This document shows positions 1 through 10,790 of a DNA stretch of 64,000 nt, piece by piece. This stretch comes from Apoda limacodes (taxonomy: Eukaryota; Arthropoda; Insecta; Lepidoptera; Limacodidae): positions 7,383,001-7,447,000 of the forward strand of contig OX291547.1 of the NCBI GenBank assembly GCA_946406115.1, in the 5' to 3' direction. Made by a program: the position numbers and the translations under genes. The notes below the pieces were generated by a model that made no database searches, was not told the DNA's origin, and worked only from the letters and a program-made list of their open reading frames with translations. Positions within the stretch are counted from its first letter, which is position 1. Each line of letters starts with the position of its first letter.

Positions 1-226
1 AAGGTAATTTTTTTGCTCGTTTTTGCTCGATATTGATAACGGCAACAGGTAAACACTTAAAATATTCACAGAATATTTAGTTATATATTCACTTTAAAAA
101 TAAATTATTGAATTAAAATCAAACAAATATTTAAGGAGTGATAAAATGAGATTTTTTTTTCGTTTTTCCAGATAATGGTACGGAACGCTTTGTGCGGTAG
201 TCCGACAGGCACTTGGCCGGTTTTTC
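1..226 (+). mobile_element. Family A interspersed repeat, left part cut by window edge
   Basis: This is the right-hand part of a lepidopteran-type non-autonomous element that recurs at 16726, 56168 and 63809. The shared internal block includes TTGATAACGGCAACAG, AATATTCACAGAATATTTAG and the terminal ACTTGGCCGG at 211-220. The copy is diverged: the terminal TACGGAACCCT is mutated to TACGGAACGCT. It has no coding capacity. The family placement rests on the internal alignment of the four copies; the transposon class is not certain. Confidence 0.75.
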
Positions 227-821
227 CATTTTCTGTATTATTAGGTGTCCCGTCCATTTGTTTTTTAAATTCTTAATTAACGGGACATTATCCTTTTTAA
301 AATTTTGCCTTTTGTTTCATTGTTTGTAGTTTTATTCAGACTCTTAATTTTTCACCTAAAACCTTATCTTTATACTATTGAGACATACAATTATTGAAAT
401 ATTTTTTCAGGTAGTGACGATTTTTGACATGCGTATGACATTTGGTTATTATAATAATAAAATACCATGCTGACACTTTCTCAAAGGGATGTGCAAATAT
501 ATCATGAACTTTAACTGCTGCTGCAAACAGTTAACAATGCTCGTAACATCCATGTTTTACCAAAGATATTTCATTCCACAAACAATATAATATATTTAAC
601 ATGTCTTCTGAAAACTAGAACTGAGGTGATATTAGGACAAAGCTGATACGGCAAACAGTTGCGAACCTGAGACCTTGAACATGTCAGATACAACAACTTG
701 AGTTATTCAGTTGGCTATTGGTACTTAGGGTAAGTTCTGAGTAATATGATAAATACAAACATGCATATTTAAATTTCTTTTTTCGTTTGCACTTACCGAC
801 ACTTTTTCTTGAACATTTGTA
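227..821. other. Unannotated AT-rich stretch
   Basis: I see no convincing gene, RNA or complete repeat here. The sequence is AT-rich with short homopolymer runs, and no open frame is longer than about 60 codons. Confidence 0.5.
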
Positions 822-902
822 GGTTGGCTGGTAGAAAGTGCCGTTAGCATTAAGTCCACTTTTTGTGCTCAGTAAAGAATATAAATAAAAAAATAAAAAA
901 AC
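822..902 (+). repeat. 3' tail of a non-LTR retroelement
   Basis: The segment carries TTGGCTGGTAGAAAGTGCC, then GCATTAAGTCC, then a poly(AAATA)-like tail. A second, diverged copy lies at 17718-17800 in the same orientation. This pattern is a common lepidopteran retroelement 3' end. No coding part is attached, so it is a heavily 5'-truncated copy. Confidence 0.6.
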
Positions 903-1776
903 ATATGCTGCTTTTTAGGGATCAGTTGCAAACTAATAAAACGTAATTACCGGTATGGTACTTTTGCTTCTTAGATAAAATAGTTATTTTATTTTCGCGA
1001 ATACGTATGTTTCGCACTTGACCGGCTCACACTTTATACTTTAACTAAATCTTCGATATCATTTCCTTTACCACCCTACCATTAAGCTGAAGCCCTTTAT
1101 TTAATATGAACCTTATTACATGAGGTTTACGGATACTTATCTTTCTTTCTGCCTCACCGGAAGGTTTCAAGATAGCTTCAGTCATGCATTCAAATAAATG
1201 TATTTCTTATTGACTTTCAAGAGGGTTCTTTTCAGTTCGTTGCGAAGTTTTTGTTGTGAAAGCTGTAGGCGTTTAATGGTCGGGCACTGAGGTTTGGGGA
1301 CAGCTGGCGCTCCCTTGAGTACCACTAGAAGTTTTGTTTACAGCACAGCTTATTCTGATGACAAAGCTCTTGAGAGATTTTAAATTATATTACAGTTTCA
1401 ATGTTTTCAAAGTTCAATTGTATAATCGTGTAATAAGCTCTCCGGGAATACCTGGATTTTAATTGAAATAAACCTTATAATCTTATTTCTATTCTATTTC
1501 AATTTAACTTTGTTACGTCAAACCACTTTAACACAGGCTGTTGTAGTTAAGAAAGAAGAAGAAGGTGGAAGACTTGTTTCGTATTTTATTCAAATTCATC
1601 CCCTAACGGGGTTAAAACGGGGTAGAAAGTTATTTGGCTGTTATTTGCGTCGAAGTTGATATTAAAACTCCTTAGTGATTTGATTTAAATTACATTTTAT
1701 TTTGACACATGTTTGAAAACTCAATTCGATTTTATTCAAAAAAAACAGACCAAGTGCGAGTTGGACTCACGCACCG
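903..1776. other. Unannotated stretch with a weak repeat remnant
   Basis: Mostly unique AT-rich DNA. At about 1595-1650 the phrase CCCCTAACGGGGTTAAAACG resembles the repeat family also seen near 3190 and 22230, which carries CCCCT(A/T)A(A/C)(G/C)GGG. I see no gene. Confidence 0.45.
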
Positions 1777-2366
1777 AGGGTTCCGTACCTACCACCATTT
1801 ACGTACTTTACAAACACAAACAAAAAAAATTGTTTTTTTTATTTTTATATTTGAGTTGATTGAATGAAAAGTAAATTGCGGTTAACGATTTATGACGTAT
1901 TAAAAAAAACTACTTACTAGATCACGTTAAAACCAATTTTTGGTGGAAGTTTGCATGGTAATGTACATCATATATTTTTTTTTAGTTTTATCACCCTTTT
2001 ATTTTATAAATTACAAGGACACACACACAGACCCACAAACACATTTTACCACTTTGAAAGTGTCTCTCGCGTAAACAATTTAGTTTAGAAAAAAATGATA
2101 TTAGAAACCTCAGTATCTATATACCGCAAAAAAAAATTTTGAGTTTCAGCATACTGAAATTTCCCCCAAAATTTATTGTTTTTTTTTTATTTTTGTATGA
2201 AAATCTAACTGCGATTCACAGAATACATCTACTTACCAAGTTTCAACAGTATAGTTCTTATAGTTTCGAAAAAAAGTGGCTGTGACATGACGGACGGTCA
2301 GACAGTCAGATAGACATGACGTGATCTATAAGGGTTCCATTTTATGCCATTTGGCTACGGAACCCT
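1777..2366 (-). mobile_element. Family B element with perfect 11-bp terminal inverted repeats
   Basis: AGGGTTCCGTA at 1777-1787 is matched exactly by its reverse complement TACGGAACCCT at 2356-2366, bounding about 590 bp. The flank at 1750-1776 (AAGTGCGAGTTGGACTCACG) belongs to the wider element, because the same module ends family A copies and the opposite-orientation copy at 54031-54640. The right end holds a degenerate GACGGTCAGACAGTCAGA tract. No open frame of note. It is a non-autonomous DNA element; the superfamily is not established from this sequence. Confidence 0.8.
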
Positions 2367-2404
2367 AAACAGGTTAAATTCACTCAAAAACATAAGCAAA
2401 TCTT

Positions 2405-2880
2405 CTTCTATACTATTATATATTAATATTATAAAGCTGAAGTGTTTATTTGTTTGAACGCGCTAATCTCAGGAACTCCTAGTCCGATTTGAAAAAAATC
2501 TTTCAGTGTAAGATATCCTATTAATTGAGGAAGGCTATAGGCTATAAATTATTACGCTTAGAACAACAGGAGCGGGGCACCAATGAAGAATGTTTCAAAA
2601 AAGGGTTTTTTTTTCCTTTTTAGAGCTTCCGCTGAGTGCGCTGCGTAAACGGTTAAAGTTTTGCAAAAATCATGTATAAGAGAATGGTTTCTCTTTAAAA
2701 GTTCTATAAAAAAGGTCCGAGACAGCATATCTTCTAAGGTTGGCTCACTATAACCTTTTTTATGCTAACCAAATTTGTTCTGAAATAACGCATTATTTGC
2801 GACGGTGTTTTTATAAACATGCGATATTTATCCTTATCCGAATAAATACATTATTCATCACAAGTATTTAATTTAAACTA
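2405..2880 (+). mobile_element. Helitron-like / lepidopteran interspersed segment
   Basis: It begins with a TATTAATATTATAAAGCTGA motif and continues with GAACGCGCTAATCTCAGGAA and GAGGAAGGCTATAGGCTATA. I recognise this as a very common lepidopteran repeat, starting like the short Helitron-like elements elsewhere in the window. Its 3' end (CTAG-T) is not present, so it is truncated. It contains GCGCTGCGTAAACGGTTAAA. No protein is encoded. Confidence 0.6.
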
Positions 2881-3107
2881 AAATTGCCCTTTACATCATT
2901 CGATTTTAATGAATATCTTAGGACATATCGTAGTTGTAAAGCAACATGGCAGCAAAATAATGATCAAGTACTGCATGCGCATTTATGATGTGCAAGCGCC
3001 GCGGACAGTCATGAGGGGGACGGGCGGTACGTATTATTTAAAAATATTTTCACCTTCTACGTAAACAAAGTCGCCGGTTAAAGTTAGCGTTAGCCCAAAG
3101 TAACTTT
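2881..3107. other. Unannotated short stretch
   Basis: AT-rich with a small GC-richer patch around 2990-3030 (GCGCCGCGGACAG). Nothing recognisable as a gene. Confidence 0.4.
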
Positions 3108-3250
3108 TACTGACTGACTGATCTGAAATTTAGCGCACATATAGCTATTATGATGTAGGCGTGCGCTAAGAAAGAATTTTCCAAAACTTACCCCTTAACG
3201 GGGGTTCAAATATATTGTCCTCCTTTCGGCCATTGTTTTTCAAGCTGAAA
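3108..3250 (+). repeat. Repeat of the ACTGACTGACTGAT family
   Basis: TTACTGACTGACTGATCTG is followed about 90 bases later by CCCCTTAACGGGGGTTC. The same order of blocks occurs at 22085-22300, so this is a dispersed repeat rather than unique DNA. No coding capacity. Confidence 0.55.
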
Positions 3251-3969
3251 TCTGCATTGATTGTTTATCCACCTTTACCCGCCTATAACTTAGGAAGTTT
3301 TGAGTTTATCGTGCTAATTCTGTTAAATGACTTCCCCTCCTTACGACACTATGCCTAAGTGTTCCGTAAAGTCTCTAGCTTTTCGACGACTTTCACGGTA
3401 ATTGTTGATCTTTTAACCATCATTTTTTTACGCTGAGGATACTTTAGTTGATCAATATAAACTTCGCTTGATCAAAATTTGCCGCGAATACTTGCTTTTT
3501 GAGCAACGTCTTATTACGAGGAGGAAAGTGTTATTACTTTATCTTATTGACTAAAGATCGCATCATGAATGATTTTCAACTAAAAAATTACTATTTTAGT
3601 TTTATAAAATTATATAATTAATATAAATATTTATGTATTAGACATAAATTTTGATCAGAAAAATCCGAAACCGAGGTCAAAAGACGCGATATACTGAAAG
3701 GAAGGTAAGTGGTGAAATTTCACAAATTGCTATGGTTATTTTATATAAAAATTAGTATTTAAATCTCAAAAACGATGTGTACGAGCAATCTGCGGTATTA
3801 AGCAAACTGAAAGTTGCAAACCACATTTTAAAGAACTCGGTATACTAACTCTTCCATCACAATATATTTTTGAAATTTCTGTATTTGTAAAAACGAATCC
3901 GTATCTATTCAAGTCTGGTACAAATAATAGATTTCCGGGTTAATTGAAATTACCACAAGCTACAACTAG
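3251..3969. other. Unannotated AT-rich stretch
   Basis: No gene, RNA or clear repeat recognised. It contains low-complexity AT tracts near 3600-3650. Confidence 0.4.
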
Positions 3970-4320
3970 TTTTTACAAAATAGTGTTGTTTATATGGCTC
4001 CAATGATCTATAATAAGCTGCCAAAAAGTATTCGTGACGTAAGTAATGTTAAAGAGTTTAAAAATAGATTGCGAAATTTCCTAGTAGAGAAAACTTACTA
4101 CACAATCAGAGAGTACTTGAATGATAAGTTGTAGAAAAATGTGTGAACATAATATATAATTAGTTAATTCATTATATAATTAGTTATTTCATTATATTGT
4201 AAATTGTATTTGTACGCCTTCTATGAGGTAGGATATGGTGATTCCTTATATGCTTAATGTTAACAACATCTTTTATGTACCCATATTCACAAATAAATGT
4301 ATTTGTATTTGTATTTGGAG
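3970..4320 (+). pseudogene. 5'-truncated LINE: C-terminus of reverse-transcriptase ORF and 3' tail
   Basis: From 3991 to a stop at 4132-4134 the plus strand encodes about 47 residues including IYNKLPKSIRD, EFKNRLRNFL and YYTIREYLND. This is the typical C-terminal end of CR1/L2-like LINE ORF2 proteins (YNKLP...FK..L...L). An in-frame TAG at 3967-3969 breaks the frame upstream. The 3' UTR ends in a short (TATTTG)n tract at 4300-4317, as LINEs of this group do. It is a dead fragment of about 350 bp; everything upstream of the last part of the RT protein is missing. Confidence 0.75.
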
Positions 4321-4449
4321 AGTTTTTTGTTATTTTAACAAAGTATGTAAATATTTATAATACCTAACCATCGTTAATATATTTGGAATAGATTATAGAA
4401 GTAGGAAAGCCCTGTCCACGCTTTTAAAAAATGTGCATTTTGACAATAT

Positions 4450-4984
4450 TTCTTTACTGACTAGTGTTTTCCACTGTATACACACCTAGCCGTTTGCGGA
4501 AGGAAGTTGCTCTAAAAATCTCACTAAACGTGATCATTTGGGTTCTAATATGTAAAGATAAATGCCCTGCGATGGCGAGCGGTGCAATTGTAGAAAGAAG
4601 GCGTGAGCATCATTTCGAACAATTCCTCAGAACACGTCATCCCATTATACATTCGGTAGAACACACACAGGGAGGCAAACCCTCCCCTCAGACTTAAGGG
4701 TTCTCTTCTCTCTCTCTTCTGGAAATGTAGGACCTCAATGTGGTTTTCTAGCATAGGAAAGTGTGAAGAGGCGCGGAGTACCAGACATACCTCAGGAGTA
4801 CTACTGCTGGTATACCGTTTAGCCCACTCGACTTTCGAACATCTAGAGAAACTAACTCTCGCTGGACATCCCTCTGTGATATGGTAGGCGGTACAGTGCT
4901 TTCGTCGTTCAAATTCGAGTTAGAGGATTACAGATTGTAACATAGATCGGCTTGCTCTTTAGCACTGTGGGCCAAGTCACCATC
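4450..4984 (-). pseudogene. Internally deleted Jockey-type LINE ORF2
   Basis: On the minus strand, 4984 to 4748 encodes the start of a reverse-transcriptase domain: a LAHSAKEQADL block, a stop at 4928-4930, an SNLND block, then RKSSGLNGIPAVVL, the KS(A/S)GPDG(I/V)P hallmark of Jockey-clade RTs. The frame ends at 4748. From 4754 to 4545 a different frame encodes FASLCVFYRMYNG, CSEELFEMM and FYNCTARHRR, which is the C-terminal end of the same ORF2 family. Most of the RT catalytic core between them, including the YxDD region, is absent, so this is a deletion derivative. Copies of the C-terminal part lie at 40443, 45326 and 50676. Confidence 0.8.
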
Positions 4985-5224
4985 GCTTTTTCGACTGAGT
5001 TTGACTTCATTAATTTGACCTATAGGAAATCGTTCATTTTTCTGGGATGTAAAGTATCCTAATACGGGATTTATGCCTACTTACCAAACTTAAGTTAAGC
5101 ACAGCAACGTCTTCGTTGAGTAACAAACATACAAACGTGCAATATTTGTATAAAGCTTCTCGTACTTGTAATAATAAAAGAAAATTTTATATTATTACCA
5201 GACTTTGCCAGAATTAATTAGGTT

Positions 5225-5350
5225 CCTTAATTTGGCAGCGGCCTAAAAAGTAGCCTATATGCTATTCCAGAACCCAACCTATATGTATGCTAAGTTTTAT
5301 CCCGATCCGTCCAGTGGTTGAAGCGTGAAAGAGTAACAAACATCCATCCA
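5225..5350 (-). mobile_element. Helitron-like short element fragment
   Basis: The phrases GGCAGCGGCCTAAAAAGTAG, TATCCCGATCCGTCCAGTGG and TGAAGCGTGAAAGAGTAACA match, in reverse complement, the copy at 45849-46174. That copy ends in CTAG followed by T, as Helitron-like elements do. This one is truncated and lacks a clean CTAG terminus. Confidence 0.6.
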
Positions 5351-5760
5351 TCCATAATATATGCTCGGTATTAAGGAGATATGCCTCTGGATATTTATTT
5401 CCTCTAAATTGAATACCATATATAGAGGACCACCACCTACAACAAAAATTAAATTATTAAGGGAGGATAGGTTATAATAAATAAATATTAATAAAAGGAG
5501 AATTTGTTAAGGCTAATAGGGATTGAATATTAACTGGGCGGGGAACTTCTAAAGGAAGTACATCATATAATGAGTAGGGAAATTTAGGACAGGAAAAAAA
5601 GATGTGATCTACTGTGCCTTCTTCCAGGCCACACTCGCAAAGTGAACTCAAATTTTTCGAAAAATGCTGGTGTACAGGCATGTCCAAACCGTAATTTTAA
5701 GCTAAAGTATAGAAAATGCTCAAGTGTTATTGCAAAAGTTAATGTATTGACGGAATAAAA
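5351..5760 (-). pseudogene. 5'-truncated LINE ORF2 tail with zinc-knuckle motif
   Basis: The minus strand from 5687 to 5472 encodes 71 residues with LCECGLEEGTVDHIFFSCP, a C-x1-C-x8-H-x4-C motif (residues C17, C19, H28, C33). This pattern lies near the C-terminus of many Jockey/R1-type LINE ORF2 proteins. Upstream, the LRFGHAC block typical of the preceding segment sits in a neighbouring frame, so a one-base indel separates them near 5690. The apparent ATG at 5687 is not a real start. The AT-rich 5351-5471 segment is probably its 3' UTR. Confidence 0.7.
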
Positions 5761-6690
5761 GTCATATAATACAAAACATGTACCATAGTATAATTTTAGT
5801 TAAGTTATTCACCTATAATACTTTACAACTGACCTCAAATATTTATTTATGGTAACGATATACTTCGGCAGGGACCCACGGGCAATAATTAGTTCATGTA
5901 TATAGTGAAGTTATTAGTAAAAATCTTTTACTATAGGTTCTTGCGGCTTTAAATTCTGAGCCTCGTGTCGATGTGGGAAAAACTTTTGATTTGAAAGTAA
6001 TAGCGATTACGACGAAATTTTACAAAGGTTTTTTTTTATTATCTTTACATAGTAATTATATCTGTATACACATGGCAACATAGGCCATTTATTGAAAATA
6101 TTTCCTATGATATTAAAAAGTCTATGTCTGGCAGTAGGTAAGGGTAGCCGCAGACGACCGATTTTAAGTCGGCAAATCAAAGAATCGGTTTTTTATGGAA
6201 CCGCAACAGGCATTGCCTAATTAATTTATCCGGCCGATAAATGAATTTGCACAAAATATGTAAATTACTGTGCCTTTTAACTGTCTCGCCTTTCTGAATA
6301 AACTACTTTTTAGTATAATAATAATTGTATTACTTTCTCCCAGTACAATTTGGTCAAAACATTTACATGTTAAAATATACACTTATTTAGTCACTGTAAA
6401 GGAGTGAATGGATTAGTTTGTATATAACTATTTGTAAAGGGAGACAGGAGTCCAAACTAGTTGACCCCGTGCTATGGATCATGTGGTCTTTGATTCCAAA
6501 ACTAAAGTTTAAAAAATAAATAGATACAGCTTGATGTTGTGTTTTTTTAATAGGGAATTATAAAAATAGACAGTTCTTATGTATAACTAAAAGTTATATC
6601 AGGTACTAAGCATTATCATTACTAAACGATAAAGAAATTAGTTCATTACACAATTTGAAAATCAGACAAAACAAGCAACAAGCTCCAAAC
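5761..6690. other. Unannotated AT-rich stretch upstream of the CpG island
   Basis: No gene recognised. Composition shifts sharply from AT-rich to GC-rich at about 6700. No TATA box is placed convincingly for the candidate start sites downstream. Confidence 0.4.
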
Positions 6691-6699
6691 TAAACTCAT

Positions 6700-7103
6700 G
6701 AGGTGCTTGCCGCCCGGAAAGCTCACGCCCTGGCCGCTGAAGAAAACTTTGTAGGGCGGACGACTTCCTCGACGACAGCGCCTCCGGCGGCGGCTGCAGG
6801 AACTACGACTTCAGGGCCATTGGCTGATCGACATGACGTCAGGCCGCTTCCGACCAATGGGGGGGAGATCGGTCGCGCCCGGCCGCAGTCTCTCGTCGCG
6901 CCTTCGTACGAACTGAGCGCCGCCGTCGACTCCCCGCACCCCCCGTCGTCCCGACGTCGACGCATTCTAGTGGTGGGTGTCGCGCCGTGCGGTTCTCGCG
7001 TGTGTCGCCTGACTTAGTGCGCATTTTGTGAGTGCTTCAGTTCCCGCGCTAGTGTTGTGCCACGGATCCCGGACCACGTCCCGGAGGATGTTAACAGCGC
7101 ACG
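6700..7103 (+). promoter_or_regulatory. CpG-rich promoter and candidate first exon
   Basis: This is the most GC- and CpG-dense block of the window, apart from a retroposon at 47 kb, inside AT-rich surroundings. It holds an inverted CCAAT box (ATTGG, 6819-6823), a palindromic CRE octamer TGACGTCA (6834-6841) and a direct CCAAT box (6854-6858), a layout usual for NF-Y/CREB-class promoters. An initiator-like TTCAGTT lies at 7036-7042. The block ends at a strong splice donor, CACG|GTGAGT, with GT at 7104. The only ATG between the initiator-like site and the donor is at 7088. Open frames inside the island on both strands look like by-products of GC-rich sequence. I infer a plus-strand 5' exon; the gene itself is not in view. 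Confidence 0.55.
7088..7103 (+). other. Possible 5'-most coding segment ending at a splice donor
   Basis: ATGTTAACAGCGCACG is followed directly by GTGAGTG, a good match to the metazoan donor consensus. If translated, it would give five residues (MLTAH) plus one base, so the next exon would have to start in the matching phase. The ATG context (GGAGGATGT) lacks the usual A at -3, which makes a purely non-coding first exon equally plausible. Confidence 0.3.
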
Positions 7104-7322
7104 GTGAGTGTCTGTGAGTCGACGTACGCTTATCTCCCGACAGACGTTTACCACGTGAACACTCTATTTATAAAATGTAAACACGACTAACTTAATTTGC
7201 GACGATATTACAGTTTAGCCCATTAAGTGTGTATAGTCCAGTTTGCGTCCTATTTGTGTTCGTTAATTAGCGACAATACTGCGAAGACGACGGTCGTGAT
7301 TGTCCAGTTCCTGCGGCAGAGG

Positions 7323-7330
7323 TGACGTCA
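7323..7330. promoter_or_regulatory. CRE octamer TGACGTCA
   Basis: Perfect palindromic CREB/ATF site about 220 bases past the candidate splice donor, in what would be the start of intron 1. It is one of six such octamers in the window. Confidence 0.4.
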
Positions 7331-8600
7331 AATATTTAGATCAATAGTGTAGCTCGCTATTTACTACTTTATCATGGTAACATTTACATTAGTGACCTTG
7401 AATGAGTTCAGAGTTGGCGATAGCACGATAACATGACCTTGGGAAGTCTCGCGAGCGCCGGCCGGCGATGGAGGTACTGCGCCTTACGAAAAATGAAACA
7501 AACAATGATAATGGACTCAGAAAACATAATGATAATGTCAATGCAGGGGCGTGCTCGAAAAATAATAAATAAGACATTCACGCTTAACCAAAATAGCACA
7601 ACAGAGAACAACCAAAATGTTATAAAATAAATATTTTGATTTTAAAGTTCTAGATGTCTGCAGCGTATGAAACTGCAGATAGCAATGATCTTTTAAGTTT
7701 TAATTCAAATAAAATGGGACAGACTGGTAGTTTTGGATGCGTTTCAATTAAGATCAAACGAGACATGAAATGAGTAATGAAATGACCCAATGAGTAATTC
7801 AAATGAACATATATATAAACGTCACAATAACCTTCTGGCAAACAACCATGACCAACGAAGAGGAAATTAATAAATCCATAGATTATTCAGAAAACCATAG
7901 CATATTCTTCTTAATAATGAAAATTGCTACATTAAATAGGATTTTTTTTATTAATAGTTTCAATACTATTATCAATAGGTACTAATCTTTTATTTTGTAA
8001 ATTAATGTTATTATCACAACATAAAGTACATATACAAAATGAAATTATTATATATAATAAATATATATTATATTTAATATGTATTAAATAAATATATATA
8101 ATTTATTTAATATATATTCAATAAATTATTTTTAAGATGGTTGATTGATACCTAGGTCTTGTAGTACCACTTTCCACTCTAGTGTCTGTAGTTTTTATAT
8201 GTCAGTCGAGTCGAGTCTGTCCGGTTGCGATATCCCGATACGGTCAGGTTCGAGGCGTTGTTGCCTACAAGCCCTGTTTCACATACCTACTCACTTCTTT
8301 AAATACTCATTTTGATGAAGTTGAAAAGCGCAAGCCATTCCAAACCGAATGATTAACGCAATAAGTGCTATAACAAAGGAAGCATTTCATTCAGCTTTGT
8401 GCAATAGTTTTAAAAAAACTCAATTTTTTATTTAAAACGGATAATGGACAGAATTAATTTATCCATTATCGTATTTAAAAATTAAAATCACCGAACGTGA
8501 TTTTGATGAGCAAATTAGACACTAGGTATTCAAAACAGACCAAGGTCCCTGAATGCTGACAACAAAAAAGAATGAAGCAAAAAAGTGACTTTTTTAACAG
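7331..8600. other. Unannotated stretch, possible 5' intron
   Basis: Mostly AT-rich, with an almost pure A/T block at 8041-8130. A somewhat GC-richer patch at 8195-8275 (CAGTCGAGTCGAGTCTGTCC, then GGTTGCGATATCCCGATACG) is unexplained. No exon recognised. Confidence 0.4.
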
Positions 8601-8875
8601 AAATTAAGATGATTTGGGATTCTCGTTCGCACTTACGCATTGGCAAACGTTGAAAGAGCGACCGCCATATGTGTTGCAAATATTGTCACTGTCTGGCGTG
8701 AATTATCTATATAGGAGGGAGCAGGACGGAGATAATTCGCACCGACTGAACTACCGGCCATGCGAGATGCTCAGCCGTATCATAAATATTAATCAGGCGC
8801 TGGTGTCAACAGCCACCGCGTAACGCGACACCGCTGCGATCTGCTGCTTGCCTGGTACTTCAAGACCAGACAACA
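8601..8875. other. GC-elevated unexplained segment
   Basis: The stretch around 8625-8870 is clearly richer in G+C and CpG than its flanks and holds a 69-codon plus-strand frame (8614-8823). The translated sequence matches nothing I recognise. It could be a conserved regulatory element or an old transposon piece. Confidence 0.3.
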
Positions 8876-10560
8876 TACATTTTAAGTACAGCAAACAGCA
8901 GCGCAACGGATACTACAAATTGCACGCTATTTAGCTACTACCATAATAATATAAGAAATAACACGCAGCACTACTTTCTACTATGATAAAGAAGAAGTAA
9001 AGTAGATAATGTAACGTTCTACAGAAACAACGCAAGAATTTTGATAGCTAACAATAACATTATTCTTTGAAACTGAAAAGAAATCAGTTATTTACTAAAG
9101 AATATAAATTGTGAAACGAAAACAGAATAAATTTTACACGACATATCATGGAATATGATAATATTATCGTAAGCACATCCGTTTCTGTTTACACATTCAG
9201 CCATGACCTGCCCTACAAGTCAGCATTTCTGATTGGAGAATGCACTCGTGCAATTATATCCTAACATAGGTTTGCACACACAATCATTTGCAATGGTGTA
9301 GCAAATTCCTAAACGCAATTAAAACTAGTAATTTTAATACATATATATATAGCTTAAAAGTTAAAAATCTTAGAAGTTCATTAATTTATATTAGTAGCGC
9401 GATTTTTCTATCTGTTTTACGACTGGCGTGAACCAGGAGACTTATACTCAGCTAGTTGCTAAACATCTACACATAAAAAAGGTACTTTGTTTTTACTAAC
9501 ATGTATGACCCAAATAAAATCTTCTCGAAACTGATGTTTATTCAAACAATGTCATAAACTAAAAATATTTTTAATTACAATGATTAGGTACTAACATTAC
9601 CTTAAATATTGTGCCTAGGCACATATCGAAAGTAATAGTAATATTCTTAAAGTTGAAAATTAATAAAATAAAGTATTAATACGGCAGATTCTTCAAAACA
9701 ACCTAAATTGAAGGAAAAATTTAAATATACAAACAAAACTTTATCGGAAGTTGGTACCATGGTTCTTCGCACTGCTGACCTTCATATTTGACATTATATG
9801 TAAACCAAAAAACAGGTTTTATTTTACGGCCTAAGTCAAGGCAGACAGTGGCGAGATACCAGATACGGAAAAATTCAAGAATAATATTATCTCAAAACAT
9901 CATTTTTTTTGTAACCATACAGATTTTTGTATATATAAGTGTTATTAATTTTCTTAATGATGATTTAGCGCTTTAAATTTGGAAATAAAAGATAGTTAAA
10001 TATTTTAAATCATGTATAACATATCGTTATTTAAAACATATGCCGTTTTAACTATCAGAAAACCAACGCTTAAGAAAATCGTCTAGAAAATGATCAAAGA
10101 AGACATGCACTTAAAAGACGATTTAAAACAAGTTTCCAGTGCAATAGTGCGGGCTGTGGTTATTAAAGGTTTAATTATACTGGTTCTACCTATGTGAATA
10201 ACATGGTAAAGGTACAAAATATTCAAAATAAAACGAAGCAACCAGTTTCATAAACAAGAAAATATCAAAAGGTAAATAACATGCTAATTTAATATGATGA
10301 AAATTTCAAATTTGTTATTGCAGTGAAAATTCTAATTGGTAAAGCTAAATCACATAGAAATAAAAATGTTAAAACTTAAAAAAATCAAAAATAAAAATAA
10401 ACCTTATAATATATGAAAAGAATGTGAAAATATGTAATATGTATCTGTATTTACAAACAAGAATTCGATAATCAATTATCAAGAGCATTATTTTGTTGAA
10501 CAAAACGATTTACATATACGATAAACTGATACAATGGTAAATAAAACTGAAAAAAATCCT
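8876..10560. other. Unannotated AT-rich stretch
   Basis: No gene, RNA or repeat recognised; only short random frames. Confidence 0.45.
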
Positions 10561-10790
10561 GACTAGGTACTGGCTACATGTATGTCAGCTAACGTAGAGG
10601 CAGTAGAGGCATCAAGAGTCAAGACAAACCCAAGATTCTCCGGCCACTTTTTGCCCGAGACGTGATCGCTGCGTGTGAGCACCACATCTGCTAACTTTTT
10701 GCTTCTCTGTGTGCACGCAGACATTTTTTCTGTGTGCCGTTTGGTTTTGCTCCATGGCGCCTCGGTCTTGTAGTTTCGCGTGTTCAACTG
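10561..10790 (-). other. GC-elevated segment with a 74-codon minus-strand frame
   Basis: The minus frame 10787-10563 is rich in Lys, Thr and Ser and resembles no family I know. Its flanks are ordinary AT-rich DNA. I have no splice-site evidence that it is an exon, and a non-coding origin is at least as likely. Confidence 0.2.

Noticed and set aside
6703..7017. 104-codon plus frame and overlapping minus frames in the CpG island
   Set aside because: Overlapping frames on both strands over GC-rich DNA are expected from lack of stop codons. Residue content is Ala/Arg/Pro/Ser-rich with no motif, and the frame ends before the splice donor.
8041..8130. Origin or matrix-attachment element
   Set aside because: Only a pure A/T tract; similar low-complexity tracts are common here and no supporting motif was seen.
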